Source: Buddleja alternifolia (Eukaryota > Streptophyta > Magnoliopsida > Lamiales > Scrophulariaceae). Taken from it: a DNA stretch of 64,000 nucleotides. The stretch spans positions 29,452,480 to 29,516,479 of the forward strand of contig CM033397.1 of assembly GCA_019426215.1 (NCBI GenBank), in the 5' to 3' direction. The translations under genes were made by a program, and so were the position numbers. The notes beneath the pieces are model-generated. The model was not told the origin of the DNA. It saw nothing but the letters and a program-made list of their open reading frames with translations, and ran no database searches. This document shows positions 1 through 13,137 of this stretch, piece by piece. Each line of letters starts with the position of its first letter. Position 1 is the stretch's first letter.

Positions 1-138
1 CGATACTCAAGTGAAATATTGAAATATAGTGAAACTATAATAAAGTGAGAATGTAAGCTTATATTTGGTGCCACAAATTTTGATTAGATTTGGTCCCTTT
101 TTCTGCATTTTTTCTGCTTTAGCTTTAATATTTTATAC

Positions 139-1218
139 CATAGTTGTTAATGGCGAATGGCGCGGCGTGGCGACAAGGGTCCCATGGCGTATGGCGTGGC
201 GAGGCGCGGCGTGGCGACACCTTATAGATGAAAAAAATAATTATACATAATAATAAAATAAATAATATGCTACTTTTTTAACAATAATAACCATAAATAT
301 AAATAACAAGTATTTCACACATAAGCATTTCAAAGCAATAAATATAGAAATAGTCTTGAAGTTTAAATTAATACTCTAATCATCTAAATCTAAACTTGCA
401 AATGGGACATCCCTCCTGCCTTATGTGAGGCAGCAGTAAGCTTACTGCCTTACTACTTTACCAAATTTTTTTTTCAACTTTCATATTTTCAACACCAAAC
501 ACACTTAATCATTTTATATATGGTATAATTATAGATAAACATAGCAAATAATAACTAAAATATGGGGGGGAAAAAAAGAAAGAAAAAACACACAGCAGTA
601 AGCTTACTGCCTTTTAGTTACTGCCCATTTCATTTTCATTTCACAATAAACACTCACACTACACATATTATATATAGTTATATACACTTATACTATATAA
701 ATAATAACATAACAAAGCCAAATAATAACTGAAAAATGGAAAAAAAAGAAGAACTTACTGCGCAGTGGCAGTGCGATGGCGGCAACAGGCGGCGACGGCG
801 GACAACTGGGCTGGGCTGCGCGACGGCGACGGCGACTGCTGGGTTAGGCGATGACAACGCACCGGGCAGAGAGGGAGATCGCGAGGCAGAGAGGTGAGAG
901 CAGAGGGGGTCGCGAGTGTCGCGACTTTGAGGTGAGAGAATAGGGTTTTAAAATTGTGTGGGTAAGTGTCGGAATTGTGTGGGTAAGTGTGGGTTTAATT
1001 AATTTTGCCCAAATTTTGCCCCAATTTTATAATTTTTGATCAATTTTGACTTCGTTTTCCAACATTTTAATTTCTTCATCATGGCGCTAAAGGCGCTCGC
1101 CTTCAAGGCGCCCGCCATGGCGCTGTTGGCGAGAATAGCGTCCGCCAATACGATGAGGGTCGCCACGTCATGTACCAAGGCGCCGAGGGGGCGCCATGGC
1201 GCGCCATTAACAACCATG
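139..1218. mobile_element. hAT-like non-autonomous TIR element, long copy
   Basis: The left end reads CATAGTTGTTAATGGCG and the right end, reverse-complemented, reads CATGGTTGTTAATGGCG, so 16 of 17 terminal bases match. The element is flanked on both sides by TTTTATAC (131-138 and 1219-1226), a perfect 8-bp target-site duplication, which is the size typical of the hAT superfamily. The subterminal sequence is rich in GGCG and ATGGCG words on both sides. The middle is AT-rich with a GC-rich block at about 770-910. No transposase was found, so it would need an enzyme from elsewhere. It lies upstream of the first recognised UTP20 exon, possibly inside a UTP20 intron. Confidence 0.85.
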
Positions 1219-1532
1219 TTTTATACCTGTTCCTCTTGCAATTGCCTTGTATGTAAGTTATAAGCCTACAAGACTGAGATAGCATAGAACTTTGAATGGG
1301 GACAAAAAACTTACTCGGTACACATTTTCATGCTTTGGTATAGCCTATGTTCATTAGAAATATATGAATTGAAATGCCTATGCTGTTGTTGCATTAATAT
1401 TTTAAGAAGTCAACACTTCTTCTGGATTCCTGAATTTGTCATAGATTTTATTGATTATGTGGCGCCTCAAACCATTAGTAAGTCAACAACCACCATGGAG
1501 CAGACTATGTATTCGTGGCGCATTGTTTGAAC

Positions 1533-1922
1533 CATAGTTGTTAATGGCGAATGGCGAGGCGCGCCTTATTGAAGCTCGGCGCATAATTGCAAAAATAAAT
1601 TAATATGCATAAATATATAGCTATATAGAAATAATGATAATAGTAAAACAAAACTAATATTTATATGCCCCTAAAAATATCAACAACATATAATCTATTA
1701 CATATTATAATATATACATTTGAGGTTGGTTTGTATTTACCGTTGGAAATTATCCCCAATTTTACCAAGTTTGACTAGGTTGACCAAATTAAATTGACCA
1801 AAAACCTAATTTTGACCAAAATTTGATTTTAGAGAGCAATATCACCATATGGCGCACATGGCACACGCCTTATTGAACCTCTGCGCCACACCCTGAACCA
1901 TGGCGCGCCATTTACAACTATG
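1533..1922. mobile_element. hAT-like MITE, short copy of the same family
   Basis: The left terminus CATAGTTGTTAATGGCG is identical to that of the 139-1218 element. The right terminus, reverse-complemented, is CATAGTTGTAAATGGCG (one mismatch). The flanks are GTTTGAAC on both sides (1525-1532 and 1923-1930), a perfect 8-bp target duplication. At 390 bp this is a deleted, non-coding derivative. Finding two copies of one family 315 bp apart, each with its own intact target duplication, shows independent insertions rather than one rearranged element. Confidence 0.87.
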
Positions 1923-1930
1923 GTTTGAAC

Positions 1931-2674
1931 AGGGTATATTTTGTAACTTAGAAAAATTGACTTTAGCTGGACTCAGATGATCATTGTGTACGATGGTAAG
2001 CATGTTAAAGAAGAAAAATATGAATGTGATTATGATCCTCATTAGCGTTTCAACATAGGTTTATGAGTAGGGAAATGCATATGTATTTTTAAACATCCTA
2101 TAGATCCAATCAGAAGTGCAAGCCTAGAGATAAAGTGCTCTCTGAAGTTGACAAAACAGATGAAAGACATAATATACTATACCATGGAAAAACTATTGGG
2201 AAGGAAGAGGGCTTGGTAGTTTCTCCTGATTGCCTGGATGTCAAATTTAAGGGAGGCAAATCCAAAATAAGCTGATAAAATATAGTTGATATCTTTTGCA
2301 GTGTTGCATTCGTTACATGCAATGTGAACAACAAGTGTGGTGCAGGACTCATTTCTGTTGCAACTGAGTTTATTTTTGGCTTCAGCTCAAGTGATTGTAT
2401 CTATCCTGTCTGAAGCATTTTTACCCTTTTCTGAAGCATTTTTTTTCCTGTCTGAAGCATTTTTACCCTTTTCTGAAGCATTTTTTTCCTTTTGCACTGT
2501 ACACTTAGGTTTTTACCAATTGAACTCTGATTAGATATGCTTCTGAATTTGTTCAAAATAAAACAGTTGAAATTTCTTGAAAGATATGTGTTCTTTTGTT
2601 TGTCTTCTATCATTCAGGTTCTGAGATATATTGATCTATTTATTGATGATTATTCTCTTTTTTGGTCTGTGTAG
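1931..2674. other. Stretch upstream of first visible UTP20 exon
   Basis: There is no confident gene here. It may be a UTP20 intron, because the next exon starts in mid-codon after a good acceptor. One 54-codon open frame (2111-2275, + strand) follows an AG acceptor-like site and looks protein-like (charged, containing the stretch KVLSEVDKTDERHN), but it ends in a stop and matches nothing I recognise in UTP20. A short tandem repeat sits at 2408-2492. Confidence 0.4.
2408..2492. repeat. Tandem repeat built on TCTGAAGCATTTTT
   Basis: The word TCTGAAGCATTTTT occurs four times, arranged as two copies of a ~40-bp unit that alternates spacers of the type ACCCTTT and TTTCCTG. It is a small local duplication with no evident function. 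Confidence 0.75.
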
Positions 2675-4372
2675 GCAGTTTGTCAAATTCCCGGGAAAGA
2701 GGGAATTCACTATCTTTAAAATGTTATCAAAGTATGTAAAGGAACCTCTAGCAGCCAAAACATTTGTGGATATATTGCTCCCGCTTCTCACAAAGAGACA
2801 TCAGAATTTAGGTTGGAACCTCTGACATTTTGGATCTTTTAACGATTAACTTCTTTCGCTTCTCACAAATGAGGGTTGTTTCTCTTGTAGATACCTGTAT
2901 TGAAATTTTGCAAATTATCCATCAAGTGGTTGGAGTGCTGGGGAGTGAGAGCAGTAGGCAAATTTTAAAGTCAATTACCCCACTTCTTATTTCAGCTGAT
3001 CTGGCTGTCCGTATCACAATATGTGATGTGCTTGATGCTGTCGCCGTGAATGATTCTTCTGTGCTTAAATTGGTAATACAAGCCCCTCGGTTTAGTTTGT
3101 CTTTGCATTGAAAGGTTTGAAAGCTATGGATTTCAAATTCATAAAACAAATCGATTGGATTTGTTTGAGTCATTTCAAGTTAAAATGCTTTCAAATCAAA
3201 TCTCTCTCGTTTTGAGCTATTTTTGAATCATTATGGTAGAGTTCAGATCCACTTATTTGAGTTACTTGAAATCGTTTCTGCAAATCTTTCCATTCAAATG
3301 CAACCTTAAAGGATTCATTAACAAATAATTTACATGAGCTCTTTCTTGAAGAAGCCATATAGTAAACTTCTCCTTTGTCTATGTTTCATGAAGGCGGAAA
3401 TTCTTCGAGAACTAAATGCAACCTCAGAAATGGAGATTGGTGGTCTTGACTATGACAAAATACTCCATGCTTATGTGAAGGTCGACGTGGATTTTTTAAC
3501 CTCTATTCGGGAGGAGCATGCATTGCCAATCTTAGCTCAGTCTGTCCATGACATGTCATCTGAGGAGATGATCTTAAGGCAAAGTGCATTCAGATTATTG
3601 CTTTCCTTTATCGAATTTTCTGCTAAGATCCTTTATGGAGACTCGTCTGACCAGAAGTGGTCTGAAGCCAGCATTCAGCACATAGTTAACAATTTTGTCT
3701 TGAAGCATATGGGGAATGCAATGGACAAGGAAGGTACCGTGAAAAAGGTATTAACTTGTCTCCACACTTCCCTTAACTCATCTACTCCTACCTTTCCTTT
3801 TATTTTTACTGTTTGTTGGCTTCTTCGGGTCTCTGTCCTCCGTGTGTATGTGTGTGTTGATATCCTGATCACTTTGTTTAGGACATCTTAGAAGTGAAAT
3901 GAGATTAGAGAGACAGTTCGTCTGTTCTCTTTGTTCTTGTAATGCATGGGTTAAGCACACATTTAGGCCTCTGAAGACCAAGGGAAGGAGTGAGTCAGTT
4001 TTGAAAGAGCTGCTGAACTTATTATCTTATTGAGATTAAACTGGAATCTGAAGGGCTCTTATTAAAAATCAGTTGTTTGTAAATGGATAAAAACAGTTGG
4101 AATTGTTTTATCACTAATTCCAAGTGTGAAGATACTTGGTGTTTGTTGGAATTGACCTTTGTGCTTCTTGATGTCTTCCCCCAATCATGACTCACTCACT
4201 GATGAGCTTGCTTGGACCTGTGTTACATTTAAGCACATAGTTGTGCTTTGCGTGCCAGATTGAAATGTGTCAGATATTCACATTTGGCTGATGCATATGT
4301 GTTCTTATTTAGGAGTGCCACTTCTACTTAGGTAGAAGTCTCTCTCTCCCTCCCTCCTCCTCTCTCTCTCTC

Positions 4373-4407
<35 letters not shown>

Positions 4408-5575
4408 GATAATTACACTGACCTCTGCTAATGAATCACCTAAATAGAGACTAGTGCGTATTTACCAATGCCTCCGCTGCCGTCAACCCTTATCTAACAA
4501 TTTCATCTCTCCGCTAATTTTTTTAATAGAAAAGGATCTCGTTATCGTCAAAATTTTTAAAAATCCAATTTTACTCTTGCTTTGACTTTTGACTATTTTA
4601 TTGGACCATCCTAACCTTGCATATGAGGGGGGGTGTATGTAATAAAATGAAATAAAGTGCAAGTATTTGATTGAGTAAATAATGAAGTTTAAAATTATTG
4701 AAATGTTATTTACTTGATAAATTAGTTTAATTGTGATTTAATATTAAATTATATAATAATTTTAAATAGATATTAAAATTATAAAAAACATTAACAATAT
4801 GTACAAAATTAGAATGTTGAAGTCGTTACAAAAACATAAAAAACTATATATTATAAAATTGAAAGATAAGTTTCACTACACATTTAAATATTGAGGTAAA
4901 AATGTTTTATTAATAAGTTCAATAATTTTAATAAAAAGGAGAAAGGGTTCATCTTCCACAACATGCCATGCAACGACCACCCCCCCCCCCCCCCCCCCCC
5001 CCCCAAAAAAAAACACCAACCAATTTCCTCCACCTCGCTACCCCCCCTTTCCAGTCCCCCTCCTGTCGAAGCTTAGCCTCGCCTACTGTACTCCCCTCGC
5101 GTCCCAGTCCCGCCTCGTCCCCTCGCTGGGATGTGGCTTGGGGGTGGGGCAGGAAGATGCTGGCGTTTTCTGATTTTTTCTTATTCTTTTTCTTTTTAAT
5201 TAATCTTTTTGAAATATTAATTTAAAAGGATAATTAATTTATAATGCTTTCAAATATAAACAATTTGTGGTTTTATGCAATTTTCCACTTGGTATGTTGG
5301 GATTTGATCACTTGTCATTCTGTTTCCAAGTTAACAAGCTTGTGTCCATCAAATCAAAATTGACAGAAAATTGAAAATAAGGGACTTTTTCTATTTGAGA
5401 TTTCTTTTAATTTTTTTAATCGAGGTTAAAAATGTCACTTCATCGATTTTGTTAGGGTTTTAAACGATCAGTTGAGGGTGGGTAGTTGGTAATTACGCTC
5501 AAGTCAGTGGATGTGCTGTATTTTGGCTACTTATTAGGGGAGGTCAGTGTAAATACACGCGCGCACACACACACA

Positions 5576-5606
<31 letters not shown>

Positions 5607-8600
5607 GAGAGAGAGCTTCACTTGTGAGTAGAATGACAAAAAAGGTTCCAAATCACTTTGAAATATAACTATTTGAAGCTCGTTGTAGTTCTTGCGTTGT
5701 GAATGTCATGCAGCAGTTTTTACGCTGCTGCAATTATCTAGTATTCAAACGGGGTCGTATGATTTTGTACCTTACAAGGAATGGTTTAATATTTTGCGGC
5801 TCATTCTTATTCTTCTTATGTTTTGGTGATAATTACCAAAACCTCAACTGCCTTTAGGCCAAGGCCGAAATGGGCACTCTCGTGTTTTCTTAATTACCAG
5901 CACTTCCCCTCGATTTAGCGGAAGCTGAAAAACTCCTAACAGAATCTATGAAATGACCTTGATTAAAACATAAAAGAAAAGCAAAACAAAAGAAAGCCTA
6001 AATAACTTTCAAATTTCAAAAGACGAAACCATACATTTATAGAAAAAAGATGATAAATACTGAAAAAGTATAAGAAAAGGGATAAATAAAAAATTATTTT
6101 ATCTTCTTCTTTCCTTTTCTTTTCTTCTATATATATATATATGACCCTTTTCCATACTTAGCAAAAACAAAAAAATCCGTTTTCCCTCATTCCCCCGCAC
6201 CCTCCTCATTTACCATATTTAACTGTGGCATACTTTCGCTTATTTAATCGAATGAGTTTACCTTAGTTAATTGAATTCAAGCAGTATTGGGGTTCAAGTA
6301 TGATTTACTGCATATAATTGAAATGTAATCTAAATTTTAGATATTCAGTTTCAAATTTCAAGAAAACGGTACTAATTTTATTATGGATATTGGGGTTTAG
6401 TTTATCATATCTAATTTAATATAGTATTGAGTTCATGTATGATTGTAATTTATCGTATTCAATCGGATACCAGATAACCATTACATTATTAGGTCTTTTT
6501 TACTACTATTGAATAAATACTTAAGTATTTTAATTAGACCAAATCAATCAATTAAATCATTATTTTACACGTTGCAAATAAATCTATTTTAAAAATTACA
6601 TTTACCCCCCTCCCACCCATATGCAAGGTTAGGTTGGTCCAAAAATAGTCAATTCCATGGTTAAATCAATTCAGGGATAAAATGGGATTTAAAAACAAAT
6701 GATGGTGATGTCATCATTTTCCGTTAAAAAAGTTAACGAAAGGACTTTTTTGTTAGGCGGAGTACACGGTGGGGAGATGCTGGTAACTATGCAAACATAA
6801 GGGAGGCTACTGTATTTTTATTTTGGCCTAATACCATTGGTGGTTATATATATATATATATATATATAGATAGATAGATATAGATATAGATATATTTGGG
6901 TTTCTCTTTCCTGCTTTTCTTCCGTTTCTTGTAACTTTTCGATTTTTTTTTGTTTGAGGGTGGGAGGTCTGTTATCCTTGTGGTTATTGTAACGCAAGTA
7001 TAGGAATCAATGCTTTTTTATTAAACGGGTGTTTTTGTTTGGTTTTAGGTATGGCTTGATTTACTTCGCGAAATGGTGTTGAGGATTCCTACGGTGGCAA
7101 ACCTTGATTCATACAGGGCTTTATGCAGTGATGATGCAGAACAAGATTTCTTCAATAACATAGTTCACTTACAGGTAAAGCTTCTATTTAAGTTTCCTGG
7201 AGATATGTTCAAGTGACAAAGGGAAACTTTGATGTATATGCTCCTGTTTTATGTACTTTTCCTTCATGTAGAAACACAGGAGGTCAAGGGCACTGTCTCG
7301 CTTTAAAAGCATTGCCAGTTCAGGATATCTGTCAGAGGTAATAATTAGTTTGGGAAAATTAACAAAACCTCCATTGAGGTTACCCTTGTGATATTTTGTA
7401 ATCACATTTACCACCTCGGATTTGTCTCCGACTAAAAAATAAGCCAGGCATTCTTTTTGGATGGAATATATTTTTCTGAAAATCTGAATTGTCGAATTGA
7501 CTTAGTCAAGGGGTTGACATTTTCTATAATCAGATTACCTTACACATATGGTGGGTTACATGTAATAAGATTATGTTAGGACTTATTCGTGACAAATTTT
7601 GTAAAATTGGATTGCTTCTCATTTCTCATTTCAGAGAAGACATGAGAACCGTTTATTGTACCGTTTATTGTCACATCTCTATTTATTCTCTTGTGTCGGG
7701 TGTTTGAAGGTTTTGGTGGTGGTTGGTGGGGTTGTTGTGGTAGGGTTCACTTGATGGACTGCAGGTGGACTGAGGGGAAATCACGGGATGGAAGAGAGTT
7801 GGAGATAATTGTTCATGGGGAGGAGTTGGCTCAGAGGCTGCGGGTTGCTAGTGGTGATAGGGAGAAGGGGGACGGGGGTCAGTGGTTGGAGCTGACTGGG
7901 TTGAGTGGGTGAATAAAAAGAACGTTCTTTCTTTTTTTTCCTTCCCTCAAGACTATTTTTATTTTCTTTCTTTTTGTCTTTTTCAATCTTTTGTTTTTGT
8001 TTTTCTTTTTCCTATCAAATGAGGGGCAAATTTTCGGAATTCCAGACTTTTTTTTTTCTTTTTTTAAAGTTTTAGTAAGTTTACAAGAATAATTTCCTTT
8101 AGGGTCTCTATTCTTCAGTTAAACTCAGGGAGGTGGATGTAGTTACAAAAATCACTGGTTAGGTGCTTGTATTTTGTGCCTAACCTCAGAAGAGGTTTTG
8201 GTAATTTTTCCTTTAAATTTCCATTAGGAAGCACAAAAAGCTTCTATTTTTGGGTATGCATCACTGATATCTTGCTGTGAATCGATGAAATTCTAGGTGA
8301 TCACCAATAAAGTGTTTGTTCCACTGCTTTTTAGCATGTTGTTTGGTGTGCAAGATGGAAAGGATGAACATATCAGAAGTGCATGCATGGATGCCCTGGC
8401 GGCAATTTCTGGTGGCATGAAATGGAACAGGTACTATACCTTGCTGACGAGATGCTTCTGTGATTTGACACTCAAACCGGACAAGCAAAAGATTGTGCTG
8501 CGGCTTATCTGCTCTATCCTTGACCATTTCCATTTTTCTGAAGCATCTTTGGTCGATGAAGCCAAAGTTTCCGTTTGTGATGCTCCTGATCCATACACCA

Positions 8601-11600
8601 TTGATATGACTTGTTCATCAACATTGGGAAAATGTACCAGTTCTGCTGAACTTCCTATTATACAGACATGTTTGCACAAGAATTTACTCCCAAAGATCCA
8701 AAAGTTGTTGACCTCTGATTCTGACAATGTCAATGTCAATATAAGTTTGGTTGCACTTAAACTTCTAAAGTTGCTTCCTGCTGAAATAATGGACTCCCAA
8801 CTACCAAGTATTGTTCACCGAATATCAAACTTTCTGAAAAATCGTTTGGAAAGTGTACGTGATGAAGCTAGATCTGCATTGGCTGCTTGCTTAAAGGAAC
8901 TAGGGTTGGAGTACTTGCAATTTATTGTCAAAGTCTTGAAGGGCACATTGAAGAGAGGATATGAAATGCATGTTCTTGGATATACTCTCAATTTCATGTT
9001 GTCAAAGTTTCTTATGAATCCAATCTGTGGGAAGTTGGATTACTGTTTACAAGACCTCCTTTATGTTGTAGAGAATGATATACTTGGGGATGTTTCTGAG
9101 GAGAAAGAGGTGGAAAAGATTGCTTCAAAGATGAAAGAGACTAGAAAGCAGAAGTCTTATGAAACTCTCAAATTGATTGCCCAGAGCGTCACATTCAAGA
9201 CTCACGCTCTGAAACTGCTTTCACCTGTTACAGCTCATCTGCATAAGCAGCTTACTCAGAAAGAGAAGTCGAAGTTGGAGAGCATGTTAAATCATATAGC
9301 TGCTGGTATTGAATGCAATCCATCTGTGGACCAAACTGAAGTATTTATATTTGTTAATTGCCTTATTAAAGATGGTATAAGTGATGAAAATAATGGAAAT
9401 GAATATAGTTATATTTCCAAGGAAAGTAAACTCGACGGAGATGATGATGGTATCCGAACAATTCAGGGAAGCAGATTAGTAAATGTCGATTGGCGATTTT
9501 CTTATTTGGTAACAGCTTTTGCTCTCGGAGTTCTGCAGAATTACATGAAAAAACTGAACCTTAACGGAGAGGATGAACAACTATTGTCACTGCTAGACCC
9601 CTTTGTCAATTTATTAGGTCAATGTTTGAGTTCTAAGTATGATAACATTATAACTGCTGCACTTCGGTGCTTGTCTCTGCTAGTGAGGTTGCCTTTGCCA
9701 TCCCTTCAATCCCAAGCTGACAAGATAAAAAATTCGCTGTTGGTTATTGCACAAGGTTCAGTAAATACTAGCAGTGAATTGACAGAGTCATGTATTAAGT
9801 TGTTAACGACGCTTCTCCGAAGCACGAGAGTTACTCTTTCAGCTGACCAGTTGCATATGTTGATCCAATTTCCTTTATTTGTTGATTTTGCGAAAAATCC
9901 TTCATTTGTTGCACTATCGCTTTTGAAAGCTATTGTACACCGAAAACTGGTAGTTCCTGAGATCTTTGATGTTGTCCAGATAGTTGCAGAATTGATGGTA
10001 CAAAGTCAACTTGAACCAATTCGTAAGAAGTGCAGTCAAATCTTACTTCAATTTTTGCTTGGTTACCATCTTTCTGAGAAGCGCTTGCAGCAACATTTAG
10101 ATTTCTTACTTGCAAATCTGAGGTGAAAAAATTTAACAACTTTCAGTATGTTGCTTGTATTTGTGTTTCTATTTAATGTGCAATCATGATATGTGTGATT
10201 TATATTTGTTGCAGATATAAACACTCCACTGGGAGGGAAAGTGTCCTTGAGATGCTCCATACTATTATATTGAAATTTACTCAGAAATTTGTGGATGCAC
10301 AATCTCAAACAATTTTTGTGCATTTGGTCGTTTCCTTGTCTAATGACGATGACAGCAAAGTCCGTTCCATGACTGCTGCTGCATTGAAGTGTCTTATTGG
10401 ACATGTGAGCACAGATTCGCTTTACCCCATTCTTGAGTATAGTCTGTCTTGGTACCTTGGTGGAAAACAGAATCTATGGAGTGCTGCAGCACAGGTAAAA
10501 TTGGTGATAATCATTTATTTTCAAGTGTAATCCTATTAAAATGAACATCCTTTTAAGCTTTTATGTAATCCGCCTTTTGTGATTGGGACCTCCTGTGACA
10601 TCATCTTAGAGCATGTTGTCAGTGGTCAGAATGAATGGTAGATGCCTCCTCATAACTGCTTAACATTGTTTTGGTTGAATTTCGACATTGTGCCCCATAT
10701 TTATAATGTTACCTGGAGAAGAAATTTGAATGGTTTTTGAGTCATACAAAATGTTCAACTATGTTCTTCTCCATTATTTGCAGCACCTCCGCTGATCCCA
10801 CTTTTTTATATTTTTGGTTTTTAATCTTAGATGTACCTTGGGCACTATTGATTTTCAGAGTGGAAGCTGTTAGGTACCATTAATGGCAATATAAGTCTAA
10901 ATCTTGAAGTTAGGACATGCTTACAACATTTATGCCCATACATTACCTTTATAGGAGTTGATTTAGATAATGATAATTGATAAGTCGCCTTCTTTACTTG
11001 TAACTAATAGTTTTCACCATCTCTTAGCCTCGTTAGTTATGATGTTGGAAACCTGATTACCTTATGATTTTGGAGTTTATAATTTATAGTATATATAGAG
11101 CAGCCCAACAGATCTGCCTTCAATCATTTTAAGTTTGGTTCAGAATGTGATATTTTATCTTATTGGTGTGTCAGGAAGAAGTTTACAGATATAAAGGAAA
11201 TTGTGTCCATTTCACATGTTTGTTCAACTCTGTACAGCAGGATTGCTTCTGATGACTAATTTTGTTGTTTCTTTTGCAGGTTTTGGGTTTACTAGTGGAA
11301 GTATTGGGAAAAGATTTCGAGAAACACCTGAGTAGAGTACTACCAGTAATGAGAAGCATTTTGCAGTCTGCTGTCAGCGCTCTTACACTAAGTCAAGAAA
11401 ATGTATCAGATGAAGTAGTTGCTCCATTCTGGAAGGAGGCATATTATTCATTGGTTATGTTGGAGAAGATCCTATTCCAATTCCATAACTTGTTCTTTGA
11501 GAGAGATCTTGAGGTACAACTTGGCTTTCTATCTATAGGTGTACCCTAAATGCATCTCTCTGTTTAAATTTCCGGAAAGGGGTTTAGTGATGCAATTAGC

Positions 11601-13106
11601 AAATTCTTCATGATCTGTTCCAATGTTTCAGAATGAGGTGAATGTATGTTTGTTTGCCAATGTATTTTACCTTGGGTTTCAATGGAGATTTTGCGGCCTG
11701 TTTTGGATCATTGAACTTCTGTTGATACAAACAGAAGAGTCGAACGTTTCTCTGTGTGCCATTTGATTTTACATAGGACGTCATTATAGCTGAACTTAGT
11801 TTTTTCCTCTAGAACTACTTTTCCTCTCTCCTTGTGACTCTTGCCCCTCTTCTGTCCCTCTAACTGATAGTTGTGCGTGCTTTGCCTCTACAAAAGATTT
11901 CAGGCCCACTAAATCTTTTAAAATTTCTCTAATATAGAGGCAGAAAGGATAATGAACTAATTTACCACTTTTTGGAAAAAAATTATCACTGAATTATTTT
12001 GCAGTGACGTCTCTCTCTCTTTTTGTTATCTTCTTCATTGTGTAAAAGACCTTTGAACCACATAATTTTCTTCTGCTTTCTGCATGACCATTATTACGAG
12101 GAACTCTTAAATCATTCTCTGTTTAAAGTGTTTGATATGTGGAATCCTTATTGTAATTTAGTCTGAATGTTTTTCCAACTTTAGTCGTTATATGTTCATT
12201 GAAAAATGACAAATTTCCAATTTCTATTTTCATTAAGCTTTTCATGACTTGTTACAGGATATATGGGATACCATCTGTGGATTCCTATTGCATCCTCACT
12301 TGTGGTTGCGCAACATATCAAACAGGATACTATCTTTTTACTTCGCTGCGGTAACCAATGCCAGAGAGAAGCAGCAGCAGCTGGGAGTCTCAATGGAAAC
12401 ACCCTTGTTGATGAGACCAAGCATGCTCTTCCACTTAGCTGTTTCTTTTTGTTGTCAACTGAAGGTGCCGTTGACTGATGATGCAGCTGGTGGCGTTATT
12501 CTCAAAAACCTCGTGTTTTCAATTCTTAATCTGCATTCCTTTTTCAGAGAGAATGCATGCAGGGATGTTTCCAAGTTCTGGTCCAACCTTGAAAGCAATG
12601 AGCAAGACCGTTTTGTTAAAGCTTTTGGTGTTATTGATCCAAGAAAGGGAAGGAGGATGCTAACTTCTTTTACTTCTGATGCCAGTGGTCAGCACAATCA
12701 ACATCAGCATCCATTTATTTCCTATTTGCTTCAGAGGATGGGGAAAATTTCCTTTCAGATGGAGGCCAATCAGGTGAGAACACAAATGCGTAAAAATATT
12801 TGTATGCGAAATCAAGAGAATAGGCCTAACAACAGTTGACAATTATTTCACACATTCTTGATTAAACTGTTTTCCCGTATTCTATATATATCTGAAGAAA
12901 ATAAAATCTTTGCTTTACAGATGAAAACTGTCTTCAATTGTTTCAAATCAATTTCACGAGAGCTTCTTGGTTGCGGTGGAATGTTGGGCAGTGATGATCA
13001 ACATAGTTATGAATATCAAATGTTGTTGCCTCTGTACAGGGTCTGCGAAGGTTATACTGGACAAGTTGTTTCAGGTAATTAATCATTCTTGTTTCCATTT
13101 CTTCGG

Positions 13107-13137
<31 letters not shown>

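Larger units (their letters stand above)
4406..6845. mobile_element. Nested long-TIR (MULE-like) elements in the 3.3-kb UTP20 intron
   Basis: The left arm (4406-4645) and the reverse complement of 6600-6840 share clear blocks, for example CTAACCTTGCATATG followed by a G-rich run, and ACCTCTGCTAATG against GCCTCCCTTATG, so they form a degenerate inverted repeat of about 240 bp. A second right end, GAGGTCAGTGTAAATAC at about 5540, is also the inverse of the left terminus TTACACTGACCTC. A further left-type end begins near 5827 (ATAATTACCAAAACCTC). This suggests two or more related elements nested together. No transposase reading frame is present. Target duplications could not be defined because microsatellites flank the ends. 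Confidence 0.6.

Noticed and set aside
4968..5225. Open frame beginning with a poly-proline run
   Set aside because: The prolines are the C25 homopolymer; the rest is Ser/Pro-rich translation of TIR-element DNA.
12263..12663. Extra open frames overlapping the UTP20 exon 12258-12773
   Set aside because: They are other-frame shadows of a well-supported exon.
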